NCBI GenBank assembly: GCA_021805275.1
Contig: JAJZFQ010000175.1
Coordinates: forward strand, 1-49,419
Length of the DNA: 49,419 nucleotides
Source of the DNA: Pseudomonadota bacterium
Lineage (GTDB): Bacteria > Pseudomonadota > Gammaproteobacteria > Steroidobacterales > Steroidobacteraceae
Reading direction: 5' to 3'
Below are positions 38,460 through 49,293 of the stretch, one piece after another. How positions within the stretch are numbered: the first letter of the stretch is position 1; each line of letters starts with the position of its first letter. The position numbers were made by a program, and so were the translations under genes. Under the pieces are notes generated by a model. The model searched no databases. It was not told the DNA's origin and saw only the letters and a program-made list of their open reading frames with translations.

Positions 38460-39809
38460 TCATCCGCCCTGGCCCGAACGGCCATAGCCGAGCAGGTTGG
38501 CCTTCTTCATGAGACCCGGGTAATGGTGGGACATCAGGTGCGCCTGCATCTGCGCCATGAAGTCCATGACCACCACCACCACGATGAGCAGCGAGGTGCC
38601 GCCGAACTGGAAGGAGACGCCCTGCTGGCCTTCGAGGAACACCGGCAACAGGCAGACCGCGGCCACGTACAGCGCGCCCCACAGGGTCAGGCGGGTCAGC
38701 ACCTTGTCGATGTACTCGGCGGTCTGCTGACCGGGCCGGATGCCGGGAATGAACGCGCCGGACTTCTTCAGGTTGTCAGCCGTCTCGCGTGAGTTGAACA
38801 CGAGCGCGGTGTAGAAGAAGCAGAAGAAGATGATCAGCGTGCCGTAGAGCATCATGTAAAGCGGCTGTCCGAAACCGAGCGCCGCGGCGATGTCCTGCAT
38901 GACGCTGGCGACTCCGCCCTTGGCGCCGGTGCCGAGGAAGCTGGCGATGGTGGCCGGGAACAGCAGGATGCTCGAGGCGAAGATCGGCGGGATCACGCCC
39001 GACATGTTGATCTTGAACGGCAGGTGGCTGCTCTGCCCGGCGTACATGCGCCGGCCGACCTGGCGCTTGGCGTAGTTCACCGCGATGCGCCGCTGCGCCC
39101 GCTCCATGAACACGACGAAGAACGTGGTGCCGACCACCAGAATGATGAGCAGCAGCGCGAACGGTCCCTGCATGGCGCCCGAGCTGACCGCCTCGGCCGC
39201 TGAACTGATGGCGCCGGGCAGCCCCGCGACGATGCCGCCGAGGATGATCATGGAGATGCCATTGCCGATGCCACGCTCGGTGATCTGCTCGCCGAGCCAC
39301 ATCAGGAACACCGTACCGGTGGTCATGGTCACCGTGGCGGTGAACATGAACTGCCAGCCGCCGACCAGCGTCATGCCGCCCTTGACCAGCGCTCCGGCCG
39401 CCGCAAACGACTGGAAGATCGCAAGCGCGACCGTGCCGTAGCGGGTGTAGTCGGTCATCTTGCGCTGCCCGGCCTGCCCTTCCTTGCGCAGCTCCATCAG
39501 GCTCGGCACCACCATCGACATCATCTGGATGATGATCGAGGCAGAGATGTAGGGCATCACGCCCATGGCGAAGATCGACAGCCGCGAGAGCGCCCCGCCG
39601 GAGAACATGTTGACGATGCCGAGGATCGTCCCGGAGCTCTGGCTGAAGAAGCGGGCCACCTGCGCCGGATTGATGCCCGGCACCGGGATGAACGTGCCGA
39701 TGCGGTACACGATCATGGCACCGATCAAAAAGAACACGCGCGAGCGGATGTCCCCAAGACGGGCCGCTTCGCTGAGCGCGACAGCTGGATTGTTGAGCGT
39801 GTTCGCCAC
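38460..39809 (-). CDS. secY: Preprotein translocase subunit SecY
   Basis: This is the central channel of the Sec translocon. The 449-residue protein has ten hydrophobic segments, an early plug region ([31 protein letters not shown]) and cytosolic loops with [21 protein letters not shown]. It follows rplO in the spc operon, as usual. Confidence 0.98.
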   Translation of the reverse strand: MANTLNNPAVALSEAARLGDIRSRVFFLIGAMIVYRIGTFIPVPGINPAQVARFFSQSSGTILGIVNMFSGGALSRLSIFAMGVMPYISASIIIQMMSMVVPSLMELRKEGQAGQRKMTDYTRYGTVALAIFQSFAAAGALVKGGMTLVGGWQFMFTATVTMTTGTVFLMWLGEQITERGIGNGISMIILGGIVAGLPGAISSAAEAVSSGAMQGPFALLLIILVVGTTFFVVFMERAQRRIAVNYAKRQVGRRMYAGQSSHLPFKINMSGVIPPIFASSILLFPATIASFLGTGAKGGVASVMQDIAAALGFGQPLYMMLYGTLIIFFCFFYTALVFNSRETADNLKKSGAFIPGIRPGQQTAEYIDKVLTRLTLWGALYVAAVCLLPVFLEGQQGVSFQFGGTSLLIVVVVVMDFMAQMQAHLMSHHYPGLMKKANLLGYGRSGQGG

Positions 39810-39845
39810 GGTGCCTTCCGGATGGGTGGGTGCAGTCGTCCCGGC

Positions 39846-40280
39846 TTACGCCTCGATCTTGCCGCCGGCCGCCTCGATGGCAGCTCGCGCGCCGCGCGTG
39901 CTCGCCACGCCCTTCAGCGTGACCGCCTTGTCGAGCTTGCCCGAGAGCACGACCTTGGCGCGCTCGGTCCCGGCCGGCACCACGCCGGCCTTGATCAGCG
40001 CCTCGACGTCGATCACGGCCGCATCAATCTTGGCGAGTTGATCGAGCCGTACCTCGGCACGGGTCGCCGCCATGGCGGAGCGGAAGCCGACCTTCGGCAG
40101 GCGGCGCTGGATCGGCATCTGGCCGCCTTCGAAGCCGACCTTGTGGTAGCCGCCCTTGCGCGCGCGCTGTCCTTTCACCCCGCGGCCGCAGGTCTTGCCC
40201 TGGCCGGCGGAGGCGCCGCGTCCGACACGCAGCCGCGGGCGCTTGGCGCCGGGGGAAGGCTTCAGTGTGTTCAGTCGCAT
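39846..40280 (-). CDS. rplO: 50S ribosomal protein L15
   Basis: This 144-residue L15 (MRLNTLKPSPGAKRPRLRVGRG) has the Gly/Lys/Arg-rich N-terminal extension and the C-terminal AAIEAAGGKIEA. Start ATG 40280, not the upstream in-frame codon at 40298 that overlaps rpmD. Confidence 0.97.
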   Translation of the reverse strand: MRLNTLKPSPGAKRPRLRVGRGASAGQGKTCGRGVKGQRARKGGYHKVGFEGGQMPIQRRLPKVGFRSAMAATRAEVRLDQLAKIDAAVIDVEALIKAGVVPAGTERAKVVLSGKLDKAVTLKGVASTRGARAAIEAAGGKIEA

Positions 40281-40294
40281 GTTCGAAATTCCTC

Positions 40295-40489
40295 TCAACG
40301 GGCCTGCTCAACCTTCAGCAGGTGCACGGCGGTCTGAATCATGCCGCGGTTGGCGGGCGTGTCAGCCACCTCGACGGTCTGATGGATCTTGCGCAGCCCG
40401 AGACCGCGCGCCGAAGCGGCGATGTTGGCGAGCTGGCCGTGCAGACTCCTGACGAGCGTGACCTTGAGCGGCTTGGCTTGCTTGCTCAT
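40295..40489 (-). CDS. rpmD: 50S ribosomal protein L30
   Basis: This 64-residue L30 has [27 protein letters not shown] and the [12 protein letters not shown] segment. It is located between rpsE and rplO. Confidence 0.96.
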   Translation of the reverse strand: MSKQAKPLKVTLVRSLHGQLANIAASARGLGLRKIHQTVEVADTPANRGMIQTAVHLLKVEQAR

Positions 40490-40494
40490 GTGCT

Positions 40495-41001
40495 TCAGCC
40501 CGTGATCTCTTCGACAGTCTTGCCGCGCTTGGCGGCGATGTCATCCGGCGAGCGCACATCGGCGAGCGCCTTGACGGTCGCGCGCACGACATTGATCGGG
40601 TTGCGCGAGCCGTAGCTCTTGGCGAGCACGTTGCGCACGCCCGCGCACTCGAGCACCGCGCGCATCCCGCCGCCGGCGATGACGCCCGTTCCGTCCGAGG
40701 CCGGCTGCATGAACACGCGGGTCGCCCCGTGCACGCCCTTGACCGGATAGAACAGGGTGTTGTTCTTCAGCGCAACGGTGACCATGCTCTTACGCGCCTG
40801 GGCCATGGCCTTGGAGATGGCCACCGGCACTTCGCGCGCCTTCCCGAAACCGAAGCCGACGCTCCCGGCACCGTCGCCGACCACCGTCAAGGCGGTGAAG
40901 CCGAACTGGCGGCCGCCCTTGACGACCTTCGCCGTACGATTGACGGCGACCAGCTTCTCGACGAGCTCATCGGCCGATTGGGGCTTTTCCGTTCTTGCCA
41001 T
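40495..41001 (-). CDS. rpsE: 30S ribosomal protein S5
   Basis: This 168-residue S5 has the dsRNA-binding-like N-domain ([32 protein letters not shown]) and the C-domain ending in [18 protein letters not shown]5 contributes to mRNA entry and decoding accuracy. Confidence 0.98.
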   Translation of the reverse strand: MARTEKPQSADELVEKLVAVNRTAKVVKGGRQFGFTALTVVGDGAGSVGFGFGKAREVPVAISKAMAQARKSMVTVALKNNTLFYPVKGVHGATRVFMQPASDGTGVIAGGGMRAVLECAGVRNVLAKSYGSRNPINVVRATVKALADVRSPDDIAAKRGKTVEEITG

Positions 41002-41016
41002 AGGATGTACCTGACC

Positions 41017-41376
41017 TTAGAACTCGAGACCCGCTTCGCGGGCCGCATCGGCGAGCGCTTTGACGCGCCCGTGGTATTTGAATCCCGCCCGGTCGAACGC
41101 CACCTGAGTGACGCCCGCGGCCCGCGTACGCTCGGCGATCGCCCGACCGACGACCTTGGCCGCCTCGACGTTGCCGGTCCCCTTCAGGCCCGCACGCAGC
41201 GTCTCCTGCACGGTCGAGGCGCTGGCGATCACCTTGGCACCGGCCGCATCGGTGACCTGCGCGTAGATGTGCCGCGGCGTGCGGTGCACCGTGAGGCGCG
41301 CCATGCCGAGGTTGCGGATGTGTGCGCGGGTCTTGACGGCGCGGCGCAGCCGCCGGTCCTTCTTGCTCAGGCTCAT
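41017..41376 (-). CDS. rplR: 50S ribosomal protein L18
   Basis: This 119-residue L18 binds 5S rRNA. It has [15 protein letters not shown] and the C-terminal [26 protein letters not shown]. The start overlaps the rplF stop by four bases. Confidence 0.98.
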   Translation of the reverse strand: MSLSKKDRRLRRAVKTRAHIRNLGMARLTVHRTPRHIYAQVTDAAGAKVIASASTVQETLRAGLKGTGNVEAAKVVGRAIAERTRAAGVTQVAFDRAGFKYHGRVKALADAAREAGLEF

Positions 41377-41903
41377 TTCTTCTTCCCCTCTTTCAGGGAA
41401 ATCTGCTCATTGGCATAGCGGACGCCCTTGCCCTTGTACGGCTCCGGCGGACGCACCTCGCGGATCTCCGCGGCGACCTGGCCGACCTTCTGACAATCGA
41501 CGCCCTTGATCACGATCTCGGTCTGACTGGGCGTCTCGATGGTGATGCCCTCGGGAACCGGAAACGTCACCGGATGCGAGAAGCCGAGCGTCAGGTTCAG
41601 GATCTTGCCCTGCACCTGGGCACGAAAGCCGACGCCGACCAGCTCGAGCTTCTTCTCGTAGCCCTTGGTCACGCCGTGCACCATGTTGGCGAGATGCGCG
41701 CGCGTCGAGCCGGCGTGCATGCGCGCCGTTGCCGGGTCGTTGTACTTGACCTCGAGGCGCTTGTCGGACTGCACGACCGACACGCCGGGACTCAGGCTCA
41801 GACTGAGCGAGCCCTTGGTGCCCTTGACGGTCACGGCGCTCTCGGCGACCGTCACGGTCACGCCCTGCGGCAGGGCGATCGGAGCTTTGGCGATTCTGGA
41901 CAT
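41373..41903 (-). CDS. rplF: 50S ribosomal protein L6
   Basis: This 176-residue L6 ([17 protein letters not shown]) has the two repeated L6 domains and the C-terminal signature [11 protein letters not shown]. It overlaps rplR by four bases. Confidence 0.98.
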   Translation of the reverse strand: MSRIAKAPIALPQGVTVTVAESAVTVKGTKGSLSLSLSPGVSVVQSDKRLEVKYNDPATARMHAGSTRAHLANMVHGVTKGYEKKLELVGVGFRAQVQGKILNLTLGFSHPVTFPVPEGITIETPSQTEIVIKGVDCQKVGQVAAEIREVRPPEPYKGKGVRYANEQISLKEGKKK

Positions 41904-41917
41904 GGATCAGTCTCCGC

Positions 41918-42313
41918 TCACGCGACGATGCACAGCACTTCGCCGCCCTGGCCGATCGAGCGCGCCTGCTTGTCAGTCATGACGCCCTTCGGAGTGGAGA
42001 CGATCACGGTGCCCATGCCGCCGAGTACCTTCGGCAGCTCGTCCTTGCCGCGATAGATGCGCAGCCCCGGCCGGCTCACCCGTTCCAGGCGATCGATCAC
42101 GGGACGGCCCTCGTAGTACTTCAGGCCGATGGTGAGCGTTGGCTTGCCGCTCTCCGCGTCGAGGCGGAAGTCGGCGATGTAGCCTTCGTCCTTCAGCACC
42201 TTCACGATTGCGTTCTTCAGCTTCGAGGATGCGAGCTGCACCTCGGGCTTGCCCGCGGCCTGGCCGTTGCGGATGCGCGTCAGCAGATCGGCGATGGGAT
42301 CGGTCATGCTCAT
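41918..42313 (-). CDS. rpsH: 30S ribosomal protein S8
   Basis: This 131-residue S8 starts [18 protein letters not shown], as in E. coli (MSMQDP), so the first of two close ATGs is used; GAGG lies upstream. The C-terminal [13 protein letters not shown] motif is present. S8 represses the spc operon in E. coli through the rplE region. Confidence 0.98.
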   Translation of the reverse strand: MSMTDPIADLLTRIRNGQAAGKPEVQLASSKLKNAIVKVLKDEGYIADFRLDAESGKPTLTIGLKYYEGRPVIDRLERVSRPGLRIYRGKDELPKVLGGMGTVIVSTPKGVMTDKQARSIGQGGEVLCIVA

Positions 42314-42323
42314 TGGGCGCCCC

Positions 42324-42629
42324 TCACCAGCTCGCCTTGGTCAGACCCGGGATTTCGCCACGGTTGGCGACCTCGCGGATCTTCACGCGCGACAGCCCGA
42401 ACTTGCGATACACGCCGCGTGAACGCCCGGTGATCGCACAGCGGTTGCGCCCGCGCGAAGGACTGGCATCGCGCGGCAGCGTCTGCAGCTTCGCTTGCGC
42501 GGCCACCCGGTCCTCGGGCGAGGTCTTGGGGCTGCGGATCAGCTCTTTCAGCTGCGTCCGCTTGGCCGCGTACTTCTTCACGATCTTGGCGCGACGCTTC
42601 TCGCGCTCGACCATGCTCGTCTTCGCCAT
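42324..42629 (-). CDS. rpsN: 30S ribosomal protein S14
   Basis: This 101-residue, zinc-free long form of S14 ([13 protein letters not shown]...; [20 protein letters not shown]) is as expected for proteobacteria. Confidence 0.98.
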   Translation of the reverse strand: MAKTSMVEREKRRAKIVKKYAAKRTQLKELIRSPKTSPEDRVAAQAKLQTLPRDASPSRGRNRCAITGRSRGVYRKFGLSRVKIREVANRGEIPGLTKASW

Positions 42630-42646
42630 AGGCGTACCAGTTCCTC

Positions 42647-43186
42647 TTACTTCCGGAATGGGAAGTTGAAAGCCTCGAGCAGAGCTCGGCCCTGACGGTT
42701 ATCCCTCGCCGTCGTCGTAATAGTGATGTCCATGCCCCGGATCTGATCGATCTGGTCGTACTGAATCTCGGGAAAAATGATCTGCTCCTTCACGCCCAGG
42801 CTGTAGTTGCCCCGGCCATCGAACGAGCGCGGTGATACGCCGCGGAAGTCGCGGATGCGCGGCATCGCGATGCTGATCAAGCGGTCGAGAAACTCGTACA
42901 TGCGAGCTCCCCGCAGTGTGACCATGCACCCGATGGGCAATCCGGCGCGGATCTTGAACGAGGCGATCGCCTTGCGCGAGCGGGTGATGAGCGGCTTCTG
43001 GCCGCTGATCTTGGTCAGATCGCCGATCGCGGCGTCCATGACCTTCTTGTCGGCAACCGCCTCGCCAACTCCCATGTTCACCGTGATCTTGGTGATGCGC
43101 GGGACCTGCATCGGGTTGCCGATGCCGAGATCCTTCTGCAGGCGCGGAACGACCTGCTCGCGATAATACTGCTGTAGCCTGACCAT
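42647..43186 (-). CDS. rplE: 50S ribosomal protein L5
   Basis: This 179-residue L5 ([21 protein letters not shown]) has the 5S rRNA-binding segments [11 protein letters not shown] and [22 protein letters not shown]. Start ATG 43186; a longer frame to 43315 runs into rplX and is not family-like. Confidence 0.98.
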   Translation of the reverse strand: MVRLQQYYREQVVPRLQKDLGIGNPMQVPRITKITVNMGVGEAVADKKVMDAAIGDLTKISGQKPLITRSRKAIASFKIRAGLPIGCMVTLRGARMYEFLDRLISIAMPRIRDFRGVSPRSFDGRGNYSLGVKEQIIFPEIQYDQIDQIRGMDITITTTARDNRQGRALLEAFNFPFRK

Positions 43187-43209
43187 AGGTTGCTCTCGGG
43201 ACCGACGCC

Positions 43210-43530
43210 TCAGGCGTCGATCATCTCTCCGTTGGATTTGAAGAAGCGCACCTTCTTGCCGTCGGCAAGCGTCTTGAATCCGATGCGGTCGCCCTTCTTG
43301 GCGGACGGATTCCACACCGCCACCTTGCTCACCGGCAACGGCATTTCCTTGTCGACGATGCCGCCCGGACTGTTGGTCTGCGGATTGGCGCGGGTATGCT
43401 TCTTGACCTTGTTGACGCCCTCGACGATCACCTGATCGCCCTCGAGCACCTTCAGCACGGTCCCGCGGCGCCCCTTGTCGCGGCCGCTCAACACGACGAC
43501 GTTGTCGCCCTTGCGAATCTTGCTGCTCAT
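43210..43530 (-). CDS. rplX: 50S ribosomal protein L24
   Basis: This 106-residue L24 with KOW motif ([20 protein letters not shown]) initiates 50S assembly. The stop of rplN abuts its start. Confidence 0.97.
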   Translation of the reverse strand: MSSKIRKGDNVVVLSGRDKGRRGTVLKVLEGDQVIVEGVNKVKKHTRANPQTNSPGGIVDKEMPLPVSKVAVWNPSAKKGDRIGFKTLADGKKVRFFKSNGEMIDA

Positions 43531-43899
43531 TTACAGGACTTCCGGCGCGAGCGAAATGATCTTCATGAACTGCTGGGTGCGCAGCTCGCGGGTCACGGGC
43601 CCGAAGATACGGGTGCCGATCGGCTCGAGCTTGTTGGTCAGCAGCACCGCGGCGTTGCCATCGAAGCGGATCAGCGAACCGTCGGCGCGGCGCACGCCGC
43701 GACGAGTCCGCACGACGACCGCGTCGTAGACCTCGCCCTTCTTGACCTTACCGCGCGGGATGGCGTCCTTGATGCTGACCTTGATGACGTCGCCCACGGT
43801 GGCGTAACGGCGGCGCGTGCCGCCGAGCACCTTGATGCACATCAGGGTGCGTGCGCCGCTGTTGTCTGCGGCCGCAAGCATGGTGCGCAGCTGGATCAT
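43531..43899 (-). CDS. rplN: 50S ribosomal protein L14
   Basis: This 122-residue L14 ([27 protein letters not shown]) is the docking site of RsfS, also encoded in this window. It overlaps the end of rpsQ by four bases. Confidence 0.98.
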   Translation of the reverse strand: MIQLRTMLAAADNSGARTLMCIKVLGGTRRRYATVGDVIKVSIKDAIPRGKVKKGEVYDAVVVRTRRGVRRADGSLIRFDGNAAVLLTNKLEPIGTRIFGPVTRELRTQQFMKIISLAPEVL

Positions 43900-44210
43900 G
43901 CCGAGGTCCCCTTCAGCTCAGCGGCCTTCTTGACCACCTCGAGCAGCCGCCAGGACTTGCGCTTCGAGAGCGGGCGGCACGGGACGATGATCACCACGTC
44001 GCCGACGTGCGACTCGCCGTTCTCGTCGTGCGCCAGCAGCTTGGTCGTGCGGCGCACGAACTTGCCGTACTGCGGGTGCTTGATCAGGCGCTCGACTTCG
44101 ACGGCCACGGTCTTGGCCATCTTGTCGCTCACCACCCGGCCGGTGAGAGTGCGCTGACCCTTCTGAGCCGTGCCCTCGGACGCGGCCGATTTGTTCTGCT
44201 CTACGCTCAT
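43896..44210 (-). CDS. rpsQ: 30S ribosomal protein S17
   Basis: This 104-residue S17 has the family core [22 protein letters not shown] and the [19 protein letters not shown] motif. It carries about 18 extra N-terminal residues ([18 protein letters not shown]) compared with E. coli S17. The start overlaps the rpmC stop. Confidence 0.97.
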   Translation of the reverse strand: MSVEQNKSAASEGTAQKGQRTLTGRVVSDKMAKTVAVEVERLIKHPQYGKFVRRTTKLLAHDENGESHVGDVVIIVPCRPLSKRKSWRLLEVVKKAAELKGTSA

Positions 44211-44431
44211 GCCTTCTCTCCGCCCGCGCGCGCCTTGCGCAGCACGGTCTTCACGCGCGCGATGTTGCGGCGCGCCTTGCCGAATTGGTCCGGCTTCGGC
44301 GCCTGACCGCTGGCCCGCTGCAGGCGCAGCGCGAACTGCTCCTTGCGCAGCTTCACCAACTCGTCGGCAAGCTCGGCCGGCGAGGACTTCGCGAGCTTCT
44401 CGCGGTACTGCTTGATCTCTCCGAGCTTCAT
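44207..44431 (-). CDS. rpmC: 50S ribosomal protein L29
   Basis: This 74-residue L29 ([42 protein letters not shown]) lies at the peptide exit, where trigger factor and SRP dock. It overlaps rplP by one base and rpsQ by four. Confidence 0.97.
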   Translation of the reverse strand: MKLGEIKQYREKLAKSSPAELADELVKLRKEQFALRLQRASGQAPKPDQFGKARRNIARVKTVLRKARAGGEKA

Positions 44432-44844
44432 TACCGCACCTGACGTTTGACGAACATGGTCGACACCGAAAGCTTCGAGCCGGCCAGCCGGAACGCCTCG
44501 CGCGCGGTGGCCTCGTCTACGCCTTCCATCTCGAAGAGCACCTTGCCGGGCTGCACACGCGCGACGTAGTACTCGACGTTGCCCTTGCCGCTGCCCATGC
44601 GGACCTCGAGAGGCTTCTTGCTGATCGGCACGTCGGGGAAGACCCGGATCCAGATCTGGCCGCCGCGCTTGACATAGCGGGCCACTGCGCGGCGTGCCGC
44701 TTCGATCTCGCGCGCGGTCATGCGCGCGCGGCTCGTCGCCTTCAGTCCGTAGTCGCCGAAGGACACGTCACTGCCACGGTGCGCCAGGCCGCCGTTGCGG
44801 CCCTTGAACTGCTTGCGGTACTTGGTGCGTTTTGGCTGCAGCAT
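44431..44844 (-). CDS. rplP: 50S ribosomal protein L16
   Basis: This 137-residue L16 ([19 protein letters not shown]) has the [20 protein letters not shown] segment near the peptidyl transferase centre. Confidence 0.98.
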   Translation of the reverse strand: MLQPKRTKYRKQFKGRNGGLAHRGSDVSFGDYGLKATSRARMTAREIEAARRAVARYVKRGGQIWIRVFPDVPISKKPLEVRMGSGKGNVEYYVARVQPGKVLFEMEGVDEATAREAFRLAGSKLSVSTMFVKRQVR

Positions 44845-44857
44845 GTCTTAGCGCTCC

Positions 44858-45586
44858 TCAGGCCTGCGCCGGGGCTTCCGCGGCCGCAGCCGCGGGGGGA
44901 GCACCGGCCGCTGCGGCATCCGCGCCCGCAGCTTCAGCCGTCTCGGTCTTCTCGAAGACCTCGCCCTTGAAGATCCACACCTTCACGCCGATCACCCCGT
45001 AGGTGGTGTGAGCCTCGGACAGACCGTAGTCGATGTCTGCGCGGAAGGTATGCAGCGGGATGCGGCCCTCGCGATACCACTCGGTGCGGGCAATCTCCGC
45101 GCCGTTCAAGCGGCCGGACACGCGCACCTTCACGCCGAGCGCGCCGCTGCGCATGGTGCTCATCACCGCGCGCTTCATGGCGCGGCGGAACATCACGCGC
45201 TTTTCGATCTGCTGGGCGATGCTGTCAGCAACCAGCTGGGCATCGAGCTCGGGCTTGCGGATCTCGGCGATGTTCAGACGCACGTCGCCGACCGACATGA
45301 CGAGCAGCGCCGCCGTCTCGGCACGCAGTTTCTCGATGTCCTCGCCCTTCTTGCCGATGACGATGCCGGGCCGGGCGGTCTGGATCGTGATGTTGACCTT
45401 CTTGGCGGCACGCTCGATCAACACACGGCTCACCGACGCCTCGGCCAGCCGCTTCTTCAGGAACTCGCGGACCCGGAAGTCGGTGTGCAGTTGCTGGGCA
45501 AACTGCTCGCGGCCCGCAAACCAGCGCGACGTCCAGTCGCGGGTGATGCCGAGCCGTATGCCAATCGGATTGACCTTCTGACCCAT
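44858..45586 (-). CDS. rpsC: 30S ribosomal protein S3
   Basis: This 242-residue S3 ([18 protein letters not shown]) has the KH domain ([14 protein letters not shown]) and the conserved C-domain. The last 25 residues are almost pure Ala, Pro and Glu, longer than the E. coli tail (233 residues in total there). Confidence 0.98.
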   Translation of the reverse strand: MGQKVNPIGIRLGITRDWTSRWFAGREQFAQQLHTDFRVREFLKKRLAEASVSRVLIERAAKKVNITIQTARPGIVIGKKGEDIEKLRAETAALLVMSVGDVRLNIAEIRKPELDAQLVADSIAQQIEKRVMFRRAMKRAVMSTMRSGALGVKVRVSGRLNGAEIARTEWYREGRIPLHTFRADIDYGLSEAHTTYGVIGVKVWIFKGEVFEKTETAEAAGADAAAAGAPPAAAAAEAPAQA

Positions 45587-45589
45587 GCG

Positions 45590-45931
45590 TTAATCCTTCT
45601 TGCCGTCGCTCACCGCGACGGTGATGTGGCTGTTGCGCTTGATGATGCGCGCGCCGCGGCCCTTGGCGCGGGCCGCGAACCGCTTCAGCACCGGAGCGGT
45701 GTCGACGTTAATGACGCTGACCTTCAGCTCGTCGATGTCCGCGCCGTGGTTGTGCTCGGCGTTGGCGACGGCAGCGGCGAGCACCTTGCGCACCAGCTCC
45801 GCGCCCTTCTTCGGGCTGTACTGCAGAGTGGCGAGCGCGTTGCCGGCCGGCTTGCCGCGCACCAGATCGGCGACCAGCCGACACTTCTGCGGGGAAATGC
45901 GCGCGTGGCGCAGCTTGGAGGTGACTTGCAT
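45590..45931 (-). CDS. rplV: 50S ribosomal protein L22
   Basis: This 113-residue L22 ([26 protein letters not shown]) has the beta-hairpin segment [18 protein letters not shown] that lines the exit tunnel. Start ATG 45931; the frame is open to 46012, but that would overlap rpsS. Confidence 0.97.
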   Translation of the reverse strand: MQVTSKLRHARISPQKCRLVADLVRGKPAGNALATLQYSPKKGAELVRKVLAAAVANAEHNHGADIDELKVSVINVDTAPVLKRFAARAKGRGARIIKRNSHITVAVSDGKKD

Positions 45932-45950
45932 CGTGTGTCTCCGGTCCCGC

Positions 45951-46232
45951 TTACTTGGCGGCCTCGACCTTGCGATCGCCCGAGTGCGATTTGAAGGTGC
46001 GCGTCGGGGCAAACTCGCCGAGCTTGTGGCCGACCATGTTCTCGCTGACCAGCACCGGGATGTGCTGACGGCCGTTGTGCACGGCGATGGTCAGTCCCAC
46101 CATCTCGGGCACGACCATCGAGCGGCGCGACCAGGTCTTGATCGGCTTGCGGTCGTTCTTCGCGCTCGCAACCTGCACCTTGTTGGCGAGGTGCAGATCG
46201 ACGAAGGGACCCTTCTTCAGTGAACGTGGCAT
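45951..46232 (-). CDS. rpsS: 30S ribosomal protein S19
   Basis: This 93-residue S19 ([19 protein letters not shown]) has the [22 protein letters not shown] core. Confidence 0.98.
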   Translation of the reverse strand: MPRSLKKGPFVDLHLANKVQVASAKNDRKPIKTWSRRSMVVPEMVGLTIAVHNGRQHIPVLVSENMVGHKLGEFAPTRTFKSHSGDRKVEAAK

Positions 46233-46249
46233 CTTGGCTCGAGCTCCCG

Positions 46250-47086
46250 CTAGCGAATCCGGTTCTTGCGACGCTGAACGATCATGTTGTCGGTGCGCTT
46301 GTTATTGCGCGTCTTCAACCCCTTGGTGTTCCAGCCCCACGGGGAGACCGGATGGGGATTGCCCTGACCGGACTTGCCCTCGCCACCGCCGTGCGGATGG
46401 TCGACGGGGTTCATGGCGAGGCCGCGCACCGTCGGACGGATGCCGCGCCAGCGCTTCGCACCGGCCTTGCCGTAGCTGCGCAGGTTGTGCTCGTCGTTGC
46501 CGACCTCGCCGATCGTGGCGCGGCAGTCGATGTGCACCTTGCGCGTCTCGCCCGACTTCAGCCTGAGGTATGCGTAGCTGCCCTCGCGCGCGGTGAAGGC
46601 CACCGAGCTGCCGGCGCTGCGCGCGAGCTGCCCGCCGCCGCCCGGCTTGAGCTCGATGTTGTGCAGCGTGGTGCCGACCGGAATGTGGCGCAGCTGCATC
46701 GCGTTGCCGGCCTTGATGGGCGAGTCGGCACCGGAGCGGACTTCCTCGCCCGGCTGCACGCCCTTCGGGGCGAGGATGTAGCGGCGCTCGCCGTCGGCGT
46801 ACTTCAGCAGCGCAATGTGGCTCGTGCGGTTCGGATCGTATTCCAGACGCTCCACGACGGCGATGATGCCGTCCTTGTCGCGCCGGAAATCGATGATGCG
46901 GTACTTCTGCCGCGAGCCGCCGCCGACGTGCCGGGTGGTGATGCGGCCCGAATGGTTGCGCGCGCCGGTCTTGCTCTGCGCCGTGGTGAGCGGCAGGTAA
47001 GGGCCGCCCTTGTGCAGGTGCGAGCGATCGATCTTGACGACCGAGCGGGTGCCGGGCGATGTGGGTTTGTACTTGATGAGCGCCAT
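46250..47086 (-). CDS. rplB: 50S ribosomal protein L2
   Basis: This 278-residue L2 ([20 protein letters not shown]) has the conserved peptidyl-transferase-proximal segment [15 protein letters not shown]. Confidence 0.98.
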   Translation of the reverse strand: MALIKYKPTSPGTRSVVKIDRSHLHKGGPYLPLTTAQSKTGARNHSGRITTRHVGGGSRQKYRIIDFRRDKDGIIAVVERLEYDPNRTSHIALLKYADGERRYILAPKGVQPGEEVRSGADSPIKAGNAMQLRHIPVGTTLHNIELKPGGGGQLARSAGSSVAFTAREGSYAYLRLKSGETRKVHIDCRATIGEVGNDEHNLRSYGKAGAKRWRGIRPTVRGLAMNPVDHPHGGGEGKSGQGNPHPVSPWGWNTKGLKTRNNKRTDNMIVQRRKNRIR

Positions 47087-47100
47087 GTCAGTGCTTCCGA

Positions 47101-47403
47101 TCAGACCCTTGAGCGGGCCTCGTAGTCGATCGCCTGACCCTCGGCCAGGCTGACGTACGCCTTCTTCCAGTCCTGGGTGCGGCCGATCGTCTTACCGAAG
47201 CGGCGCTGCTTGCCCGGCTCGTTGACCACCTGAACGCCGCTCACCTTCACGTCGAACATCAGTTCGACGGCCTTCTTGATGTCGACCTTGGTCGCCGTAC
47301 GGCGCACCCGGAAGGTGTACTGGTTGTGGTTCTGCATCGCGCGCGAGGTCTTCTCGGTCACGTGCGGTGCGATGAGAACGCTCATGAGCTGTTCTTTGTT
47401 CAC
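47101..47403 (-). CDS. rplW: 50S ribosomal protein L23
   Basis: This 100-residue L23 ([41 protein letters not shown]) lies at the tunnel exit. Four bases overlap rplD. Confidence 0.98.
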   Translation of the reverse strand: MNKEQLMSVLIAPHVTEKTSRAMQNHNQYTFRVRRTATKVDIKKAVELMFDVKVSGVQVVNEPGKQRRFGKTIGRTQDWKKAYVSLAEGQAIDYEARSRV

Positions 47404-48005
47404 TGCAGCCGCTCCTCGATCAGCTTGACCGCGCCGACCGTCATCAGCACCTTGTGATGCCGCACCAGCGACAGAGGATTCAGCGCGCCGGCCTCGATCA
47501 CCTCGACGTGCGGGAGGTTGCGAGCCGCCAGAAGCAGCTTCTCATCGAGCGCCTCGACGACGATGAGCACGCTCTGCAGCGACCAGGACTTCAGCTGTCC
47601 GGCGAGCAGGCGGGTCTTTGGCGCATCGAGGGCCAGTGTCTCGCTCACGACCAGCCGCTCGGTGCGCGCCAGCTCCGAGAGCATGGAGCGGATCGCACCG
47701 CGGTACATCTTGCGGTTGACCTTCTGCTCGAAGCTGCGCGGCTTGGCCGCGAACGTCCTGCCGCCGCCGACCCAGATCGGGGAGCGGTTCGAGCCGGCGC
47801 GGGCTTGACCGGTGCCCTTCTGGCTCCACGGCTTCTTGCCGCCGCCGCTGACCTCGGCGCGACTCTTCTGCGCCTTGGTGCCAGCGCGCCCGGCGTTGCG
47901 GTACGCCGTGACCACCTGGTGCACCAGCGCCTCGTTGAATTCGCGCCCGAAGGTCGCCTCGGACACCTGGAGCTCACCGGCTCCGTTGACCATCTTGAGC
48001 ATCAT
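47400..48005 (-). CDS. rplD: 50S ribosomal protein L4
   Basis: This 201-residue L4 has the conserved loop [19 protein letters not shown]. In E. coli L4 represses its own operon by binding the S10 leader; here the structured leader lies just upstream of rplC. Confidence 0.98.
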   Translation of the reverse strand: MMLKMVNGAGELQVSEATFGREFNEALVHQVVTAYRNAGRAGTKAQKSRAEVSGGGKKPWSQKGTGQARAGSNRSPIWVGGGRTFAAKPRSFEQKVNRKMYRGAIRSMLSELARTERLVVSETLALDAPKTRLLAGQLKSWSLQSVLIVVEALDEKLLLAARNLPHVEVIEAGALNPLSLVRHHKVLMTVGAVKLIEERLQ

Positions 48006-48011
48006 GGCCGC

Positions 48012-48734
48012 TTACTTCTTGGATTGCTTCATCGGGTTGGCCGACGGACTGGAACCGACCTTGGTCGGCACGATGGTCTTGCGCAGCGCGCGGCGCGCGG
48101 TCTTCAGCGCCGGCCGCACGATGACCTGACCGCCCTCGGCGCCCGGAACGGCACCGCGCACCAACAGCAGGTTGCGCTCCAGATCGACCAGGACGACCTT
48201 GAGGTTCTCGGTGGTGCGGCGCACCACGCCCATGTGACCGGACATGCGCCGGCCCTTGAACACGCGGCCGGGCGTCTGGCGCTGGCCGATCGAGCCGGGC
48301 GCGCGGTGCGACACGGACACGCCGTGCGTGGCGTGCTGTCCGGCGAAGTTGTGCCGCTTCATGACACCGGCAAAGCCCTTGCCGATCGTGGTGCCGGTGA
48401 CATCGACGAACTGGCCGGCGGAGAAGATGTCGACCTTGACCTCGGTGCCCGGGGCCAGCTCGGCCTTGTCCGCAGCCGTCAACCGGAATTCGACCAGGGA
48501 GCGGCCCGGCGCCACGGCGGCCTTGGCGTAGTGACCGTTCAGCGCCTTGGAATACAGTTGCGGGCGGCGCGTGCCGAACGTCAGCTGCACGGCGCGATAC
48601 CCGTCCTTGTCTTCGGATTTCACCTGGGTGACGCGATTGGGCAGCACCTCGATGACGGTGACCGGCACGGTCTCTCCGCTATCGGTGAAAACCCGCGTCA
48701 TGCCCGCCTTGCGGCCGACGACTCCGATTGCCAT
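48012..48734 (-). CDS. rplC: 50S ribosomal protein L3
   Basis: This 240-residue L3 ([16 protein letters not shown]) has [23 protein letters not shown], which contains the Gln methylated by PrmB in relatives. A basic C-terminal tail of about 25 residues extends past the E. coli end. It is preceded by an unusual gap of 237 bases. Confidence 0.98.
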   Translation of the reverse strand: MAIGVVGRKAGMTRVFTDSGETVPVTVIEVLPNRVTQVKSEDKDGYRAVQLTFGTRRPQLYSKALNGHYAKAAVAPGRSLVEFRLTAADKAELAPGTEVKVDIFSAGQFVDVTGTTIGKGFAGVMKRHNFAGQHATHGVSVSHRAPGSIGQRQTPGRVFKGRRMSGHMGVVRRTTENLKVVLVDLERNLLLVRGAVPGAEGGQVIVRPALKTARRALRKTIVPTKVGSSPSANPMKQSKK

Positions 48735-48951
48735 TGCCTAGCCTCTCTATAGCGCTCAATGCGCGTTTTTCCCCGTCCTACGCCCCCGCTCTGAAACGAT
48801 TGCCAGAACGGGCACCGGCGCCGGACTGCCCGGGCGAGGCGAGACGACTTGAGATGTCGCGGCCAACCAGGGCCGCCGCGCGGAGAACCCGCCAATCTCG
48901 AGTGGTCTTGGGGCCGATGCCCCAACCTCGCCCGATGCAGAAGGGGCGCGA
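48735..48951 (-). promoter_or_regulatory. Structured leader upstream of rplC
   Basis: The rplC leader of about 210 bases folds into nested elements on the minus strand: a 9-bp outer helix (48926-48934 with 48831-48839); a 7-bp hairpin abutting it (48908-48914/48919-48925); an inner 5-bp helix (48895-48899/48851-48855) topped by GCGGCC...GGCCGC (48859-48864/48871-48876). A competing hairpin CGGGCA...TGCCCG (48809-48814/48827-48832) shares two bases with the outer helix. Size and position suit an L4-type autoregulatory leader, but this is inference. Confidence 0.5.
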
Positions 48952-48980
48952 AGTATACGCGCCCGTCGCGATCAGTTCAA
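48952..48980 (-). promoter_or_regulatory. Sigma-70 promoter at the end of rpsJ
   Basis: TTGAAC (48975-48980), an exact 17-bp spacer and TATACT (48952-48957) on the minus strand. The -35 box is the last two sense codons of rpsJ (Leu-Asn), and the spacer holds its stop. The -10 box sits in the loop of a 7-bp inverted repeat (48944-48950/48958-48964). It is the best two-box promoter in the window. Confidence 0.7.
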
Positions 48981-49283
48981 CTTGATTTGGACGTCCACGC
49001 CGGCCGGCAACTCGAGCTTCATCAGCGCGTCGACGGTCTTGTCGGTCGGGTTGAGGATGTCCATCAGCCGCTTGTGTGTGCGCAGCTCGTACTGGTCGCG
49101 CGCGTCCTTGTCGGAGTGCGGAGAGACCAGGACCGTGAAGCGCTCCATCTTGGTCGGCAGCGGCACCGGGCCCCGCACCGTCGCGCCGGTGCGCTTGGCC
49201 GTCTCGGTGATCTCGCGGGCCGAACTGTCGATCAAGCGGTGATCGAACGCCTTGAGCCGGATGCGGATGTTCTGGTTAGCCAT
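48972..49283 (-). CDS. rpsJ: 30S ribosomal protein S10
   Basis: This 103-residue S10 ([22 protein letters not shown]) is the ribosomal protein shared with the NusB antitermination complex. It lies ten bases after tuf, so it is probably transcribed with the str operon. It is separated from rplC by a promoter and leader rather than by the usual few dozen bases. Confidence 0.98.
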   Translation of the reverse strand: MANQNIRIRLKAFDHRLIDSSAREITETAKRTGATVRGPVPLPTKMERFTVLVSPHSDKDARDQYELRTHKRLMDILNPTDKTVDALMKLELPAGVDVQIKLN

Positions 49284-49293
49284 GGCGCCGCCT

